Part shown: in pieces, positions 25,017 through 33,174 of the stretch | Position numbering within the stretch: the stretch's first letter is position 1 | How the letters are laid out: each line of letters opens with the position of its first letter | Position numbers and translations under genes: made by a program | Notes under the pieces: model-generated | Seen by the model: only the letters and a program-made list of their open reading frames with translations | What the model was told of the DNA's origin: nothing | Databases searched by the model: none | Source: a virus | DNA length: 64,000 nt | Direction: 5' to 3' (one strand) | Virus record (IMG/VR): IMGVR_UViG_3300044998_001342 | Coordinates: 1-64,000 of that record

Positions 25017-25022
25017 TATCAG
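25017..25022 (+). promoter_or_regulatory. Candidate phage promoter P4 (CTATCAGC type)
   Basis: TATCAG within CCTATCAGCAGGTGGAGG, 20 bases before ATG 25037. The core CTATCAGCAGG is identical to P3. No matching -35 box is seen at 18 bases. It lies back to back with the leaderless promoter of the head operon. Confidence 0.45.
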
Positions 25023-25036
25023 CAGGTGGAGGTACT

Positions 25037-25684
25037 ATGCAGCGACCCCAGACCGGGCTCACCCTGCTCGGTCCGACTGGAAGCCCGAAGAACTGCACGT
25101 CCTGGGCCGAGTACGAGACGCCCGGGAGCAGCTCGACCGCGAACATGTGCAACGGAGGCTGGTACAAGGGCGAGTACTACAACGAGTGCAAGTCGAAGGC
25201 GGAATGCGTCGCGGCCACGATCCGCGCGAAGTCCATGACGAGCGATCGTAGATCGCTCCCCGTCCACACGAACGAACCCAAGCCCTTCGGCGACAGAGGA
25301 AACGGCAGCCAGCTCCTCGGCCGAACGCCCAACCTGGCCGACCACCTGAAGGGCTGGGGTGCCTGGGGCACCGCGCCCACCACGATCCCGAAAGCAGACG
25401 GCCCGCCTCGCCCCGGTGCCGTGCTGCCCACCCCGTTCCAGGTGCCGGCTCCCCTGCCGTACCCGGTGCAGCCGCCGGTGGAGTGGCCGGTGGCGATGCA
25501 GACGCCCTATGCTGCGCCGATGCCCTCGCACAGCGGAGGCGTCTCGCCCACGTTCCTGCCCCACGAGGAGGAGTCCGTTCTCGGCCGCCTCTTCAAGAAC
25601 GTCGCTCAAGGCTGGATCGCCTCGACCGGCTGGCACGTCTACGACTACTCTCGCACCGTCGACCTCTTCGGACGAAGGAAGTGA
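25037..25684 (+). CDS. Hypothetical Cys- and Pro-rich protein
   Basis: A 215-residue protein, ATG 25037 with GGAGG upstream. The first 60 residues contain four cysteines in an aromatic, Gly-rich setting (NCTSWAEYE, MCNGGWYKGEYYNECKSK, ECVA), possibly a small disulfide or metal-binding module. The middle is proline-rich and disordered. The C-terminus is a helical aromatic segment (LGRLFKNVAQGWIASTGWHV). No signal peptide. It is a single-gene unit between P4 and a GC-rich hairpin. Function unknown. Confidence 0.7.
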   Translation: MQRPQTGLTLLGPTGSPKNCTSWAEYETPGSSSTANMCNGGWYKGEYYNECKSKAECVAATIRAKSMTSDRRSLPVHTNEPKPFGDRGNGSQLLGRTPNLADHLKGWGAWGTAPTTIPKADGPPRPGAVLPTPFQVPAPLPYPVQPPVEWPVAMQTPYAAPMPSHSGGVSPTFLPHEEESVLGRLFKNVAQGWIASTGWHVYDYSRTVDLFGRRK

Positions 25685-25687
25685 TCG

Positions 25688-25707
25688 GGGGCGGCGAAAG
25701 CCGCCCC
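25688..25707 (+). terminator. GC-rich hairpin before helicase gene
   Basis: GGGGCGGC-GAAA-GCCGCCCC, a perfect 8-bp stem with a GAAA loop, three bases after the stop of the preceding gene and nine bases before the next ATG. No T-run. It could terminate, attenuate, or structure the 5' end of the helicase message. Confidence 0.55.
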
Positions 25708-25716
25708 ACCTCTATC

Positions 25717-27114
25717 ATGACGACGTTCTACAAGCGCGAACCCGGCGTCGGGTACATCGACTCGTGGCTCTGGCTCCCGAAGACGCACGTCGCGCAGGCG
25801 CAGGTGGAGTCGACCTTCACCTACGTCGGTCGCAACAACGAAGCGATCGAAGCGTGGAGGGACGAGCCTCACCACTTCCGCGTCCCCCGCAACTACCTGC
25901 GCATGGAGACGTTGTCGAAGCTGCCCTTCAAGATCTACGACGCACGCGTGCGATCGTTCCCGAAGGTGAGCTTCACCAGTCGCGTCGTCCTCGACGCCAA
26001 GGAGCCCGAGAAGGACTACCAGCGGCGAGGGAGCGCGGCTCTGCTCGCCACGCATGACGGCATTCTTTGCCTGCGGTGCGGTGCGGGGAAGACGGTGGTG
26101 GGCCTACACAGCGCCGCCCAGCTCGGAGTACCGATCCTCATCACGGTCACGGACGAGGGCCTGGCCGAGCAGTGGATGGAAGAGATCGAGGACTTCCTCG
26201 GCATCGACTCGAAGGACATCGGGTACGTCGGCGGCGGGAAGTTCAACTGGAAGAAGGCGATCACGATCGCCCAGGTCAACACCCTGGCGAAGCGTGCCGA
26301 CGAGGACCGCCTGCCTCCCGAGATGCTGCACCACTTCGGGGTCATCATCTCCGACGAGGCGCACGTGATGGGCGCTCCGTACTTCAACAACGCGATCCCG
26401 CCGTTCCACGGCAGGCGATGGGGGCTCAGCGCGACCCCGGATCGCGAGGACGGCTTCGACACCTTGCTCCGATACACGATCGGCGAGGTGGTCTACACGT
26501 ACCTCACACCGGACCTGCGTCCTGACTTCGTCTTCCGCCAGCTCCCGACGACCCTCAACCTCGCCGACAAGGTCGTCCACGAGAACACGCACGACAAGAC
26601 GAACAAGTTCCACTTCGGGATGACGTACGGCTTCATCGCGCGCACCAACAAGGACGGCCGCACCGATCGCATCGTGAAGGACATCCAGGCCGCCCTCGAC
26701 TCGGACCGTCAGGTGCTCGTGCTCGCGCACAGCAAGGAGATGACCGAGATCCTGGGCGCTCGTTTCCCCAACGCCGGCGTGGTGAACGGCGACGTGAAAG
26801 GAAAGGAGCGCAGACGGCGTATCAGGGAGTGCAACCCCGTCATCGCCATCATGACGCTGGGCAAGCAGGCGCTGAACAAGCCGATGCTCGACACGCTGTT
26901 CCTCGTCGAGCCGTTCGCGAAGAAGGGCGTGCTCCAACAGACGATGGGTCGGGTGCTCCGGAAGTACTACGGCAAGAAGCACCCGATGGTGATCGTCTTC
27001 GAGGACAAGTACATCAAGCAGCTCGCTGCGCTCTGTGGCAAGATCCGCTGGCTCTTGAGCCACTGGCCCGCCCACAAGGGCGGCAAGATCCCGTACACGA
27101 CCATGAAGATCTGA
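25717..27114 (+). CDS. SF2 DNA helicase, UvsW/RadD-like
   Basis: A 465-residue superfamily 2 helicase. Motif I LRCGAGKT (119-126), motif II SDEAH (212-216), motif III GLSATPDRED (236-245) and motif VI QQTMGRVLRKY in the C-terminal RecA-like domain are all intact. An N-terminal region of about 100 residues precedes the core, as in T4 UvsW, which unwinds recombination intermediates and R-loops. ATG 25717 has no clear ribosome site; the hairpin at 25688 lies just upstream. First gene of the replication-recombination block. Confidence 0.88.
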   Translation: MTTFYKREPGVGYIDSWLWLPKTHVAQAQVESTFTYVGRNNEAIEAWRDEPHHFRVPRNYLRMETLSKLPFKIYDARVRSFPKVSFTSRVVLDAKEPEKDYQRRGSAALLATHDGILCLRCGAGKTVVGLHSAAQLGVPILITVTDEGLAEQWMEEIEDFLGIDSKDIGYVGGGKFNWKKAITIAQVNTLAKRADEDRLPPEMLHHFGVIISDEAHVMGAPYFNNAIPPFHGRRWGLSATPDREDGFDTLLRYTIGEVVYTYLTPDLRPDFVFRQLPTTLNLADKVVHENTHDKTNKFHFGMTYGFIARTNKDGRTDRIVKDIQAALDSDRQVLVLAHSKEMTEILGARFPNAGVVNGDVKGKERRRRIRECNPVIAIMTLGKQALNKPMLDTLFLVEPFAKKGVLQQTMGRVLRKYYGKKHPMVIVFEDKYIKQLAALCGKIRWLLSHWPAHKGGKIPYTTMKI

Positions 27115-27125
27115 GAGGACCGAAC

Positions 27126-27629
27126 ATGAGGAACAAGCCCCCCACGAAGTTCAAGACCGAGAAGGGCGAGATCGACCTCGCCCAGGACACCCCGATGGGC
27201 AAGCAGACCTGGCGCGAGCGCCTCGTCCTGGTCTCCGCCGTCCCCCACCGCCTCGTCGGCATCCTCGACGAGAACGCGGAGATCAAGCCGGGCTTCAAGC
27301 TCTACGCGTCGCTGCTCTACATCTCCGAGCTGAGCTTCTCGCCGGTCGTGGAGATGGAAGAGGTCCCGATGGACCCCCGGAACCCCGAGGGCCCGAAGAA
27401 GCGGCAGCCGGTGATGGACCACGGCCAGCCGAGGATCGTCGGCATGCAGGGCGGGACGAAGCTCCACGCCCTCGTCCCGTACGACTTCATCGGCACGCCG
27501 ACGATCGAGGTCAACTCCTGGGAGTACGTCATCCGGGTCGCCGACCAGGACGAGGGCTTCAAGGAGTGGATGTACCGCGAGTACCTCGCGTTCTTCGACC
27601 CGCCGCGGGTCCAGCTCGTCAAGGGCTGA
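27126..27629 (+). CDS. Hypothetical protein in replication block
   Basis: A 167-residue soluble protein, ATG 27126, with GAGAGGA seven bases upstream. It is a mix of beta strands and Pro-rich loops with no Cys site or ATPase motif. It lies between the UvsW-like helicase and the uracil-DNA glycosylase. The composition could suit a single-stranded DNA-binding or structural accessory, but I do not recognise it. Confidence 0.72.
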   Translation: MRNKPPTKFKTEKGEIDLAQDTPMGKQTWRERLVLVSAVPHRLVGILDENAEIKPGFKLYASLLYISELSFSPVVEMEEVPMDPRNPEGPKKRQPVMDHGQPRIVGMQGGTKLHALVPYDFIGTPTIEVNSWEYVIRVADQDEGFKEWMYREYLAFFDPPRVQLVKG

Positions 27630-27634
27630 GGTCG

Positions 27635-28324
27635 ATGGACGCGCAGAAGAAGCTGCGCGTGCTGCGTGATCGCTGGCTGGGCTGCACGAAGTGCAGCCTG
27701 GCCAAGCTCCGCGGCAGCGCCGAGATCATCTTCGGTGCCGGGTCCTACAACGCCGACTACCTCGTCATCACCGAGGGGCCGAGCGAGGAGGACATCAACC
27801 AGAACATGCTGCTCAGCGGCGACGAAGGGCAGCTCGTCGAGGACATGCTCGACCGAGCGGGCATCGACGCGAGGAAGAACGTGTTCTACACGTCGATCGT
27901 CGCGTGCCGTCCCTACGTGCTCATCCCGGCGACCGACGACACGCCGGAGCGCACGCAGAGCCGAGGTCCGGACAAGACCGAGATCGAGGCGTGTCAGCCG
28001 CGCGTCGAGGAGATCGCCTACCTGGTCGATCCTCGGATCATCATCGTGATGGGCGACGAGCCGTGGAAGGCGCTGGTGTCCACGAAGCACCGCGGCAAGC
28101 ACAAGACCATCAGCACCGCCGCGGGCGAGCTGTTCGACTCGTGGATCCCGGGCCGGCTTCGCCCCGTCCGCTATCCGGTCATGGCGACGCTCGCGCCCAA
28201 GCAGCTCATCGCCAACCCCAGCGTCGCCACCCACGGGCCGATCGCCACCACGATCGAGGCCTTCATGAAGGCGTCGCGCTACGTCAACCTGCTGAAGAAG
28301 AAGGAAGAAGAGGAAGCACAGTGA
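27635..28324 (+). CDS. Uracil-DNA glycosylase, iron-sulfur family 4/5 type
   Basis: A 229-residue member of the uracil-DNA glycosylase superfamily. It has the N-terminal GCTKCSLAKLR (C17, C20), a TEGPSEED active-site segment (47-53), IVACRPY (C91) and IEACQP (C120). The four cysteines are placed as in the 4Fe-4S family 4/5 enzymes. It would remove uracil from DNA or process modified bases. The C-terminus is a charged helical tail (KKKEEEEA). It overlaps the next gene as GTGA. The usual TyHP motif near the end is altered (ATLAPKQ), so activity is not certain. Confidence 0.82.
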   Translation: MDAQKKLRVLRDRWLGCTKCSLAKLRGSAEIIFGAGSYNADYLVITEGPSEEDINQNMLLSGDEGQLVEDMLDRAGIDARKNVFYTSIVACRPYVLIPATDDTPERTQSRGPDKTEIEACQPRVEEIAYLVDPRIIIVMGDEPWKALVSTKHRGKHKTISTAAGELFDSWIPGRLRPVRYPVMATLAPKQLIANPSVATHGPIATTIEAFMKASRYVNLLKKKEEEEAQ

Positions 28325-28731
28325 CCGCCAAGAACCCCCCGCTCGTGTTCGTCGCCGCGGTGTCGAAGATGGAGGCGGCCCGGGAGGCCCTGAACGCCTT
28401 CCGTACGCAGAACGCCCGGATCCTCGAACAGTACGACCTGCTCGTCACGAGCTACAACGACTCGCTCACCGAGGCGAAGGGTCTCGCGAAGAAGCACGCC
28501 GACGACATCGGCCCGCGGTACGGCGAGTTCAAGATCTCGGTGCGCACCGAGGTCGACGCGAAGAAGCTGCTCGACCTGATGCCGAACGCCGAGGCGGCGG
28601 TGAAGATCGAGTACAAGATCGACCGCGAGGAGTACAACAAGCTCTGCAAGGCCGGCCTCATCCCGCAGGACGTGATCGACCAGATCGAGTCGACCGGGTC
28701 GGTCACGGTCTACGGACCGAAGGAAGCATGA
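28321..28731 (+). CDS. Hypothetical helical protein
   Basis: A 136-residue protein from GTG 28321, overlapping the glycosylase stop. The N-terminal half is a long helix (MEAAREALNAFRTQNARILE); the second half is mixed and ends with a beta-like SVTVYG. No motif recognised. Both ends overlap neighbours, so it is clearly part of the coupled replication operon. Confidence 0.72.
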   Translation: MTAKNPPLVFVAAVSKMEAAREALNAFRTQNARILEQYDLLVTSYNDSLTEAKGLAKKHADDIGPRYGEFKISVRTEVDAKKLLDLMPNAEAAVKIEYKIDREEYNKLCKAGLIPQDVIDQIESTGSVTVYGPKEA

Positions 28732-29108
28732 GGGACGCCGCGTTCATCGAAGCGGACATCGAGCTGTGCGATGAGCGGGGGAACGTCATCGTGCAGGTCG
28801 GAGGACAGGACGCTTCGAGGAAGGTGCAGATCATGAGGACGAACGACAAGTACAAGGCCATCCTGGGCGACGCCAACGCGAAGGTGAACGTCAACCTGAG
28901 CGAGAGCATCGGTGGCCCGTACGGCTACAGCAACGTGAAGATCAGCGTCAGCGTGACGCTGTCCTGCGACCAGAACGCCGACTCGATGCAGATGGCGAAG
29001 CAGTACTGCCTCGACGAGTGCCTGGACTTCCTCCAGTCAAACATCGGCGTGGCGTACGAGATGCTCAACGATCACCTCAAGACGCACTACGTTCGCGAGG
29101 GCGGATGA
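28728..29108 (+). CDS. Hypothetical protein
   Basis: A 126-residue protein, ATG 28728 overlapping the previous stop. The sequence alternates beta strands (NVIVQVGG, VKISVSVTLS) and ends in a helix with two cysteines (YCLDECLDFL). It resembles small phage proteins that bind DNA or a polymerase partner only in general composition; no family is recognised. Confidence 0.7.
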   Translation: MRDAAFIEADIELCDERGNVIVQVGGQDASRKVQIMRTNDKYKAILGDANAKVNVNLSESIGGPYGYSNVKISVSVTLSCDQNADSMQMAKQYCLDECLDFLQSNIGVAYEMLNDHLKTHYVREGG

Positions 29109-29443
29109 GCATCAACACCGGCTTCAAGGGAAGCATCGTCTCGATCACCGACATGAAGGTGATCGGCAAGGGCTCGGCGGGGCCCGTCGTCTCCTACACC
29201 GCGCTGTTCTCCGATGCCGACGGCACGGTGCACGGCACGGTGAGACATGAGGTGGCGGCGGGAGAGGACCCGGCCTTCGTGGAGGCGATCAAGAAGCTCC
29301 ACGACGCGTGCAAGCGGCACGCGGAGAACGCCCACTTCACCAGCCCCTCGACACCCACCGTACGACAGGCACTGCAACGTGGAATCTCTGAAGCCCTATC
29401 TGGATCGTCTGACTCCGCTGACGACCCTGGCGAAGAGGGTTGA
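29105..29443 (+). CDS. Hypothetical protein
   Basis: A 112-residue protein, ATG 29105 overlapping the preceding stop as ATGA. The N-terminal half is beta-like (GFKGSIVSITDMKVIG, VVSYTALFSD), then a helix with KKLHDACKRHAE, and a Ser/Asp-rich acidic tail. Its last 65 bases overlap the start proposed for the next gene. Function unknown. Confidence 0.68.
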   Translation: MSINTGFKGSIVSITDMKVIGKGSAGPVVSYTALFSDADGTVHGTVRHEVAAGEDPAFVEAIKKLHDACKRHAENAHFTSPSTPTVRQALQRGISEALSGSSDSADDPGEEG

Positions 29444-30434
29444 GGCGTTCGCTGCGCTCTGCCTCCCCGACTTCGTCTACACCGACGCGGAGACCCGCGA
29501 CATGACGTTCATCGAGATCGACATCGCGCCCTTCGTGGGCGACGACAAGCCGGACGTTCTGGCCGCGATCTCGATGCGCGACGACACCAAGACGATGCCC
29601 TACGCCTTCACGAAGTGGAGCCGTAGCCAGCTCCTCTCTCATCTCGGCGCCCGCGAGAAGTGGTTCGAGACCGTCACGCGGACGCAGGAGGTCGAGGAGC
29701 TGAACATCCGGCTGCACGCGCTCCGGAACTTCATGTTCCGGACGATGCAGAGCTTCGACTCGCCCGACCTTCGGCTCATCCGAGGGATCGTCAGCTCGAA
29801 GTACGCCGACCTACCCGACGTGGCCATCATGAGGGCGATCGTCGAGCTGATGCCGAACGGCTACGCGGTGAGCGCGTACTCCGGCAAGACCGACCGCGCG
29901 TTCTACGCGTACACCGTCACGGACGAGCGGATCGGCATCCCGGGCACGTCGTTCTACGGCTTCCCCGGCATCGTGCTGAAGAACAGCGAGGTCGGGTTCA
30001 CCTCCCTGTGGATCATCCCCATGCTCTGGCTCGCGGATCACGGGGTGCCGGTCGTGCTGAAGAAGCAGGCCGTGCTCCGCCGCATCCACCGGGGCGACGT
30101 CGCGAACCTCACCGAGAAGTTCACCGAGGCGCTCCAGAAGACGAAGGTCCTCTGGGGTCCGATCGAGGAGAAGCTCTCGAAGCTCAGGACGATCTCCTAC
30201 TCCAGCGAGGACATCGCCATCTCGGCGATGAACGACATGCTGGAGGCGGCGGGCGCCGAGCGTCTCTTCATCCACCGCTGCGAGTCGGTGTACCGCCAGG
30301 CCGCGCACACCGTGCACGACGCCTTCGGTCTCTTCGAGGCCATCCTCGCGAACGTGAAGACGGAGGAAGGCCCCGACGACGCATACGTCAGCGCGGAGCT
30401 GGCGGGCGCCGTGCTCATGCAGCTCATCAAGTAG
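29379..30434 (+). CDS. DUF932-like phage protein
   Basis: A 351-residue protein with segments typical of the DUF932 family found in phages and plasmids: LIRGIVSSKYADLPD, then a beta-rich middle and NSEVGFTSLWIIPMLW. Family function is unknown. I place the start at GTG 29379; there is no strong ribosome site and it overlaps the previous gene, so a downstream start is possible. It ends the first half of the replication operon, followed by a long hairpin. Confidence 0.7.
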   Translation: MESLKPYLDRLTPLTTLAKRVEAFAALCLPDFVYTDAETRDMTFIEIDIAPFVGDDKPDVLAAISMRDDTKTMPYAFTKWSRSQLLSHLGAREKWFETVTRTQEVEELNIRLHALRNFMFRTMQSFDSPDLRLIRGIVSSKYADLPDVAIMRAIVELMPNGYAVSAYSGKTDRAFYAYTVTDERIGIPGTSFYGFPGIVLKNSEVGFTSLWIIPMLWLADHGVPVVLKKQAVLRRIHRGDVANLTEKFTEALQKTKVLWGPIEEKLSKLRTISYSSEDIAISAMNDMLEAAGAERLFIHRCESVYRQAAHTVHDAFGLFEAILANVKTEEGPDDAYVSAELAGAVLMQLIK

Positions 30435-30451
30435 CTCCGGCAGCGTAGTCC

Positions 30452-30491
30452 GGGGCGGGCAGCCACAACAGGTTGTGGTCGGCGCCGCCCC
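30452..30491 (+). terminator. Nested hairpin upstream of the DnaB-like helicase
   Basis: Outer arms GGGGCGG and CCGCCCC enclose inner arms CCACAA and TTGTGG. It lies in the 107-base gap between genes ending at 30434 and starting at 30542. The rest of the gap contains CGGGAG, the ribosome site of the next gene. Without a T-run it may be an attenuator or a processing site rather than a full terminator. Confidence 0.55.
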
Positions 30492-30541
30492 TATTGCGCA
30501 GCGGGAGCAGGGCCCTTAGAACGGCAGGTCCGGGAGCGTCA

Positions 30542-32092
30542 GTGGTCAACGTAGAACTCCGACTTCTCGCCAAGATGCTTCACAGCGGGAACTTCACCCC
30601 GATCCAACAGGGTGAGATCACCGCGGAGCACATGACGACCGAACAGGGGACGGTCGTCTTCAACTTCATCACGACGTATCGCTCGAACACGGACGGGGTC
30701 GCGCGTTTTCCTTCCCTGTCTGTGGTGAGAAGCAGGTTCACGAGCGGCGCGATCGACCTCCCCGACCCGGATCCCGGCGACACTCTCGAAGCTCTGGTCT
30801 ACGAGACCCAGACGCAGAAGATGAAGTCGCGGATCCAGGAGATGTCGATCGAGCTGGACAACCTCGCGAAGTCGCCCGACAGCCTCATCGATCCGCTCAT
30901 CAAGACGCAGGCAGAGCTGCGTCGGATGACGGACAAGCTCCAGAGGTCGAAGCACATCAGCCTCGCCACTGGGTTCGACGAGGTGCTCGCCGACTACGAC
31001 AACGGGGTCATCCTGCCCGAGGGGATCCCGTGGCCGTGGCCGACCCTACAGAAGCCGACGCGCGGCATGCAGCGCGGCGAGTTCACGATCATCGCGGGAC
31101 GTCCGAAGTCCCGGAAGACGTTCACCGCGATCAGCGTCGGGGTGCACGCCTTCGCCTACCACCGCGCGCGGGTGCTCATCTTCACCCCGGAGATGAAGCG
31201 CCGGCTCGTCCTGCTTCGTGCGATCGCCACGCTCTGCAAGCTGCGCTACAGCGAGTTCAAGGACAGCTCGCTCGACCCCGCCGAGGAGATGCGCCTCATC
31301 GAGGCGGCTCGGGCGTGGGGGAAGTGGCCGAACGAAGAGGACGACCACTACGAGTTCCGCCTGCGCAGCTCGATCCCCGACCTCCCTCCCGGTTCGCTGC
31401 CGTCCATCGACATCATCGAGTCGACGGGCCGGCCGGTGTCCTGGATGGAGTCTCAGATCGAGCTGTTCCGGCCGGACATCGTCATCTGCGACTCGTTCTA
31501 CCGACAGGTCGCGGACGGCGCCAAGCGCAACGACACCGACTGGAAGGTCATGTCGGCGCTCTCGCGCAACCTCAAGGATCTCGCGATGACCATGAACGTC
31601 GTGATGATCGGTACGCACCAGCTCAACCGCGAGGCCGACAACAAGATCGGCTCGCTCTCGAACCTCGGCTACTCGGACGCCTTCGGCCAGGACATGGACA
31701 TCGGCTTCCGAGTGATCACCGGCAAGATGAACGGCGAGGACGTGTCCGCGCTGGTCGCTCTCGGTGGTCGCGAGTTCCCGTTCGACGGGATCCTCATCCA
31801 CAACGTGCCGTGCTCGGACTTCAGCGAGATGGCCACCATCACGAACAAGAAGATGGTCGCCGATCTGCTGAAGCAAGAGGACGAAGAGGAGGCGAAGGAA
31901 GAGGCCGAGGAGGTCAAGAAGAAGGCCTCCAACTTCGGCACCAAGACCAGCGCGAACAAGCAGCTCGTGCAGGCTGAGGCGAAGGCCGCAGCCCGCCTGG
32001 AGGAGAAGCGCATCATGAACGACTTCCCCGATGCGGCGGAGACCGACACCACGCCGCTCGTGTCGGAGGGCGAGGAGGGCGAGGAGGGCTGA
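30542..32092 (+). CDS. Replicative DNA helicase, DnaB-like
   Basis: A 516-residue RecA-fold helicase. The core begins GMQRGEFTIIAGRPKSRKT (Walker A near residues 185-192), followed by LIFTPEMKR, a Walker B region with DIVICDS, and a Gln-containing GTHQLNR as in DnaB motif H3. The Walker A Gly before Lys is replaced by Arg (SRKT). An N-terminal region of about 170 residues and a Lys/Glu-rich C-terminal extension flank the core. I choose GTG 30542, which has GGGAG seven bases upstream, over an earlier ATG at 30473 that lies inside the hairpin. It overlaps the primase gene, its expected partner. Confidence 0.87.
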   Translation: MVNVELRLLAKMLHSGNFTPIQQGEITAEHMTTEQGTVVFNFITTYRSNTDGVARFPSLSVVRSRFTSGAIDLPDPDPGDTLEALVYETQTQKMKSRIQEMSIELDNLAKSPDSLIDPLIKTQAELRRMTDKLQRSKHISLATGFDEVLADYDNGVILPEGIPWPWPTLQKPTRGMQRGEFTIIAGRPKSRKTFTAISVGVHAFAYHRARVLIFTPEMKRRLVLLRAIATLCKLRYSEFKDSSLDPAEEMRLIEAARAWGKWPNEEDDHYEFRLRSSIPDLPPGSLPSIDIIESTGRPVSWMESQIELFRPDIVICDSFYRQVADGAKRNDTDWKVMSALSRNLKDLAMTMNVVMIGTHQLNREADNKIGSLSNLGYSDAFGQDMDIGFRVITGKMNGEDVSALVALGGREFPFDGILIHNVPCSDFSEMATITNKKMVADLLKQEDEEEAKEEAEEVKKKASNFGTKTSANKQLVQAEAKAAARLEEKRIMNDFPDAAETDTTPLVSEGEEGEEG

Positions 32093-33174
32093 TGACGGAC
32101 GTCGCGTCGGCCCTGTTCTCCCTCGCGCCTGGGCTCCAGGCGAACTCGAAGCGGGGCAGCGGCTACGTGATGATCCAGTGCCCGTTCCACGGCAGCGGTC
32201 AGGAGAAGACCCCGTCGTGCTCGGTGTCGCTGGAGAAGCCCGTGTTCTTCTGCCACGCCTGCCAGGCGTCTGGGCACCTCTCGAAGATCCTGAAGAGCTT
32301 CGGGCTCGGCAGAGAGGGCGTCAGCACGATCCTGAAGGCGACCGGGATGGACAAGCCCGGTCCCGCGCTCTCGGCGAGGGGGAAGGTGGCCGCGCGCCTC
32401 ACGGCGAGCACGAACGTGTACCGCGGCCCCTTCATCCTCGACGAGGACATCCTCGACGACTACCGCATGGCTCCGAAGGCGCTGATGCGGCAGGGCTTCG
32501 ACAAGCGCACGCTTCGGCACTTCGAGGTCGGGTACGACGTGAGCAACATGCGCATCACGTTCCCGATCCGGAACATCTACGGCGAGCTGGTGGGCATCTC
32601 GGGCCGCGCCATCCTGGACTACCAGGAGCCTCGCTACAAGATCTACGACTCCGAGATGAAGCTCCGGGACGGGTTCCACATCCCGGAGGACTACTCGATG
32701 GAGGAGGTGAAGGACGCGGTCCTCTGGCACGCCCACGTGGTCCGGCCGTTCTTCTACACCAACACCGAGCAGGACGAGCCCTTCATCGTCACCGAGGGAT
32801 TCAAGGCCTGCATGTGGACCTGGCAAGCCGGCTATCAGAGCACGGTCGCCCTCATCGGTGCTTATCTTACGGGTCTGCACGCCGAGCTGATCGCTTCGAC
32901 CGTCCAGTACGTCATCCTCTTCCTCGACAACAACGAGGCCGGTTGGCGTGGTACGGTGCGCGCCGGGAGGATACTCTCCCAGTACGGGATCGACGTCCGC
33001 GTGGCGGCGTATCCCGACGAACGTGAACAGCCTGACGATCTGACTACTGAAGAAGTTCGACTTTCGATCAAAAACGCTGAGCGATACATCCACTGGAGAC
33101 AACACGATCATGTCCAACGGTTCCTTCATGAAGACGCGAAGCGCTGGCGCCCTCGGGGCCCCGCGCCTGGGTGA
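32092..33174 (+). CDS. DnaG-type primase
   Basis: A 360-residue primase. The N-terminal CHC2-type zinc site reads CPFHGSGQEKTPSC then FFCHACQASG (about residues 30-61). The Toprim domain follows, with the glutamate in VTEGFKA and the VILFLDNNEAG acidic motif (about 276-286). It is much shorter than bacterial DnaG, lacking the helicase-interaction domain, as is common in phages. The ATG overlaps the helicase stop (TGATG). The C-terminal 65 bases overlap the start of the next gene. Confidence 0.87.
   Translation: MTDVASALFSLAPGLQANSKRGSGYVMIQCPFHGSGQEKTPSCSVSLEKPVFFCHACQASGHLSKILKSFGLGREGVSTILKATGMDKPGPALSARGKVAARLTASTNVYRGPFILDEDILDDYRMAPKALMRQGFDKRTLRHFEVGYDVSNMRITFPIRNIYGELVGISGRAILDYQEPRYKIYDSEMKLRDGFHIPEDYSMEEVKDAVLWHAHVVRPFFYTNTEQDEPFIVTEGFKACMWTWQAGYQSTVALIGAYLTGLHAELIASTVQYVILFLDNNEAGWRGTVRAGRILSQYGIDVRVAAYPDEREQPDDLTTEEVRLSIKNAERYIHWRQHDHVQRFLHEDAKRWRPRGPAPG

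Noticed and set aside
25712-25719. CTATCATG at the helicase start as another copy of the CTATNAGC element
   Set aside because: It would place the -10 box on the start codon and lacks the AGC end; probably chance.
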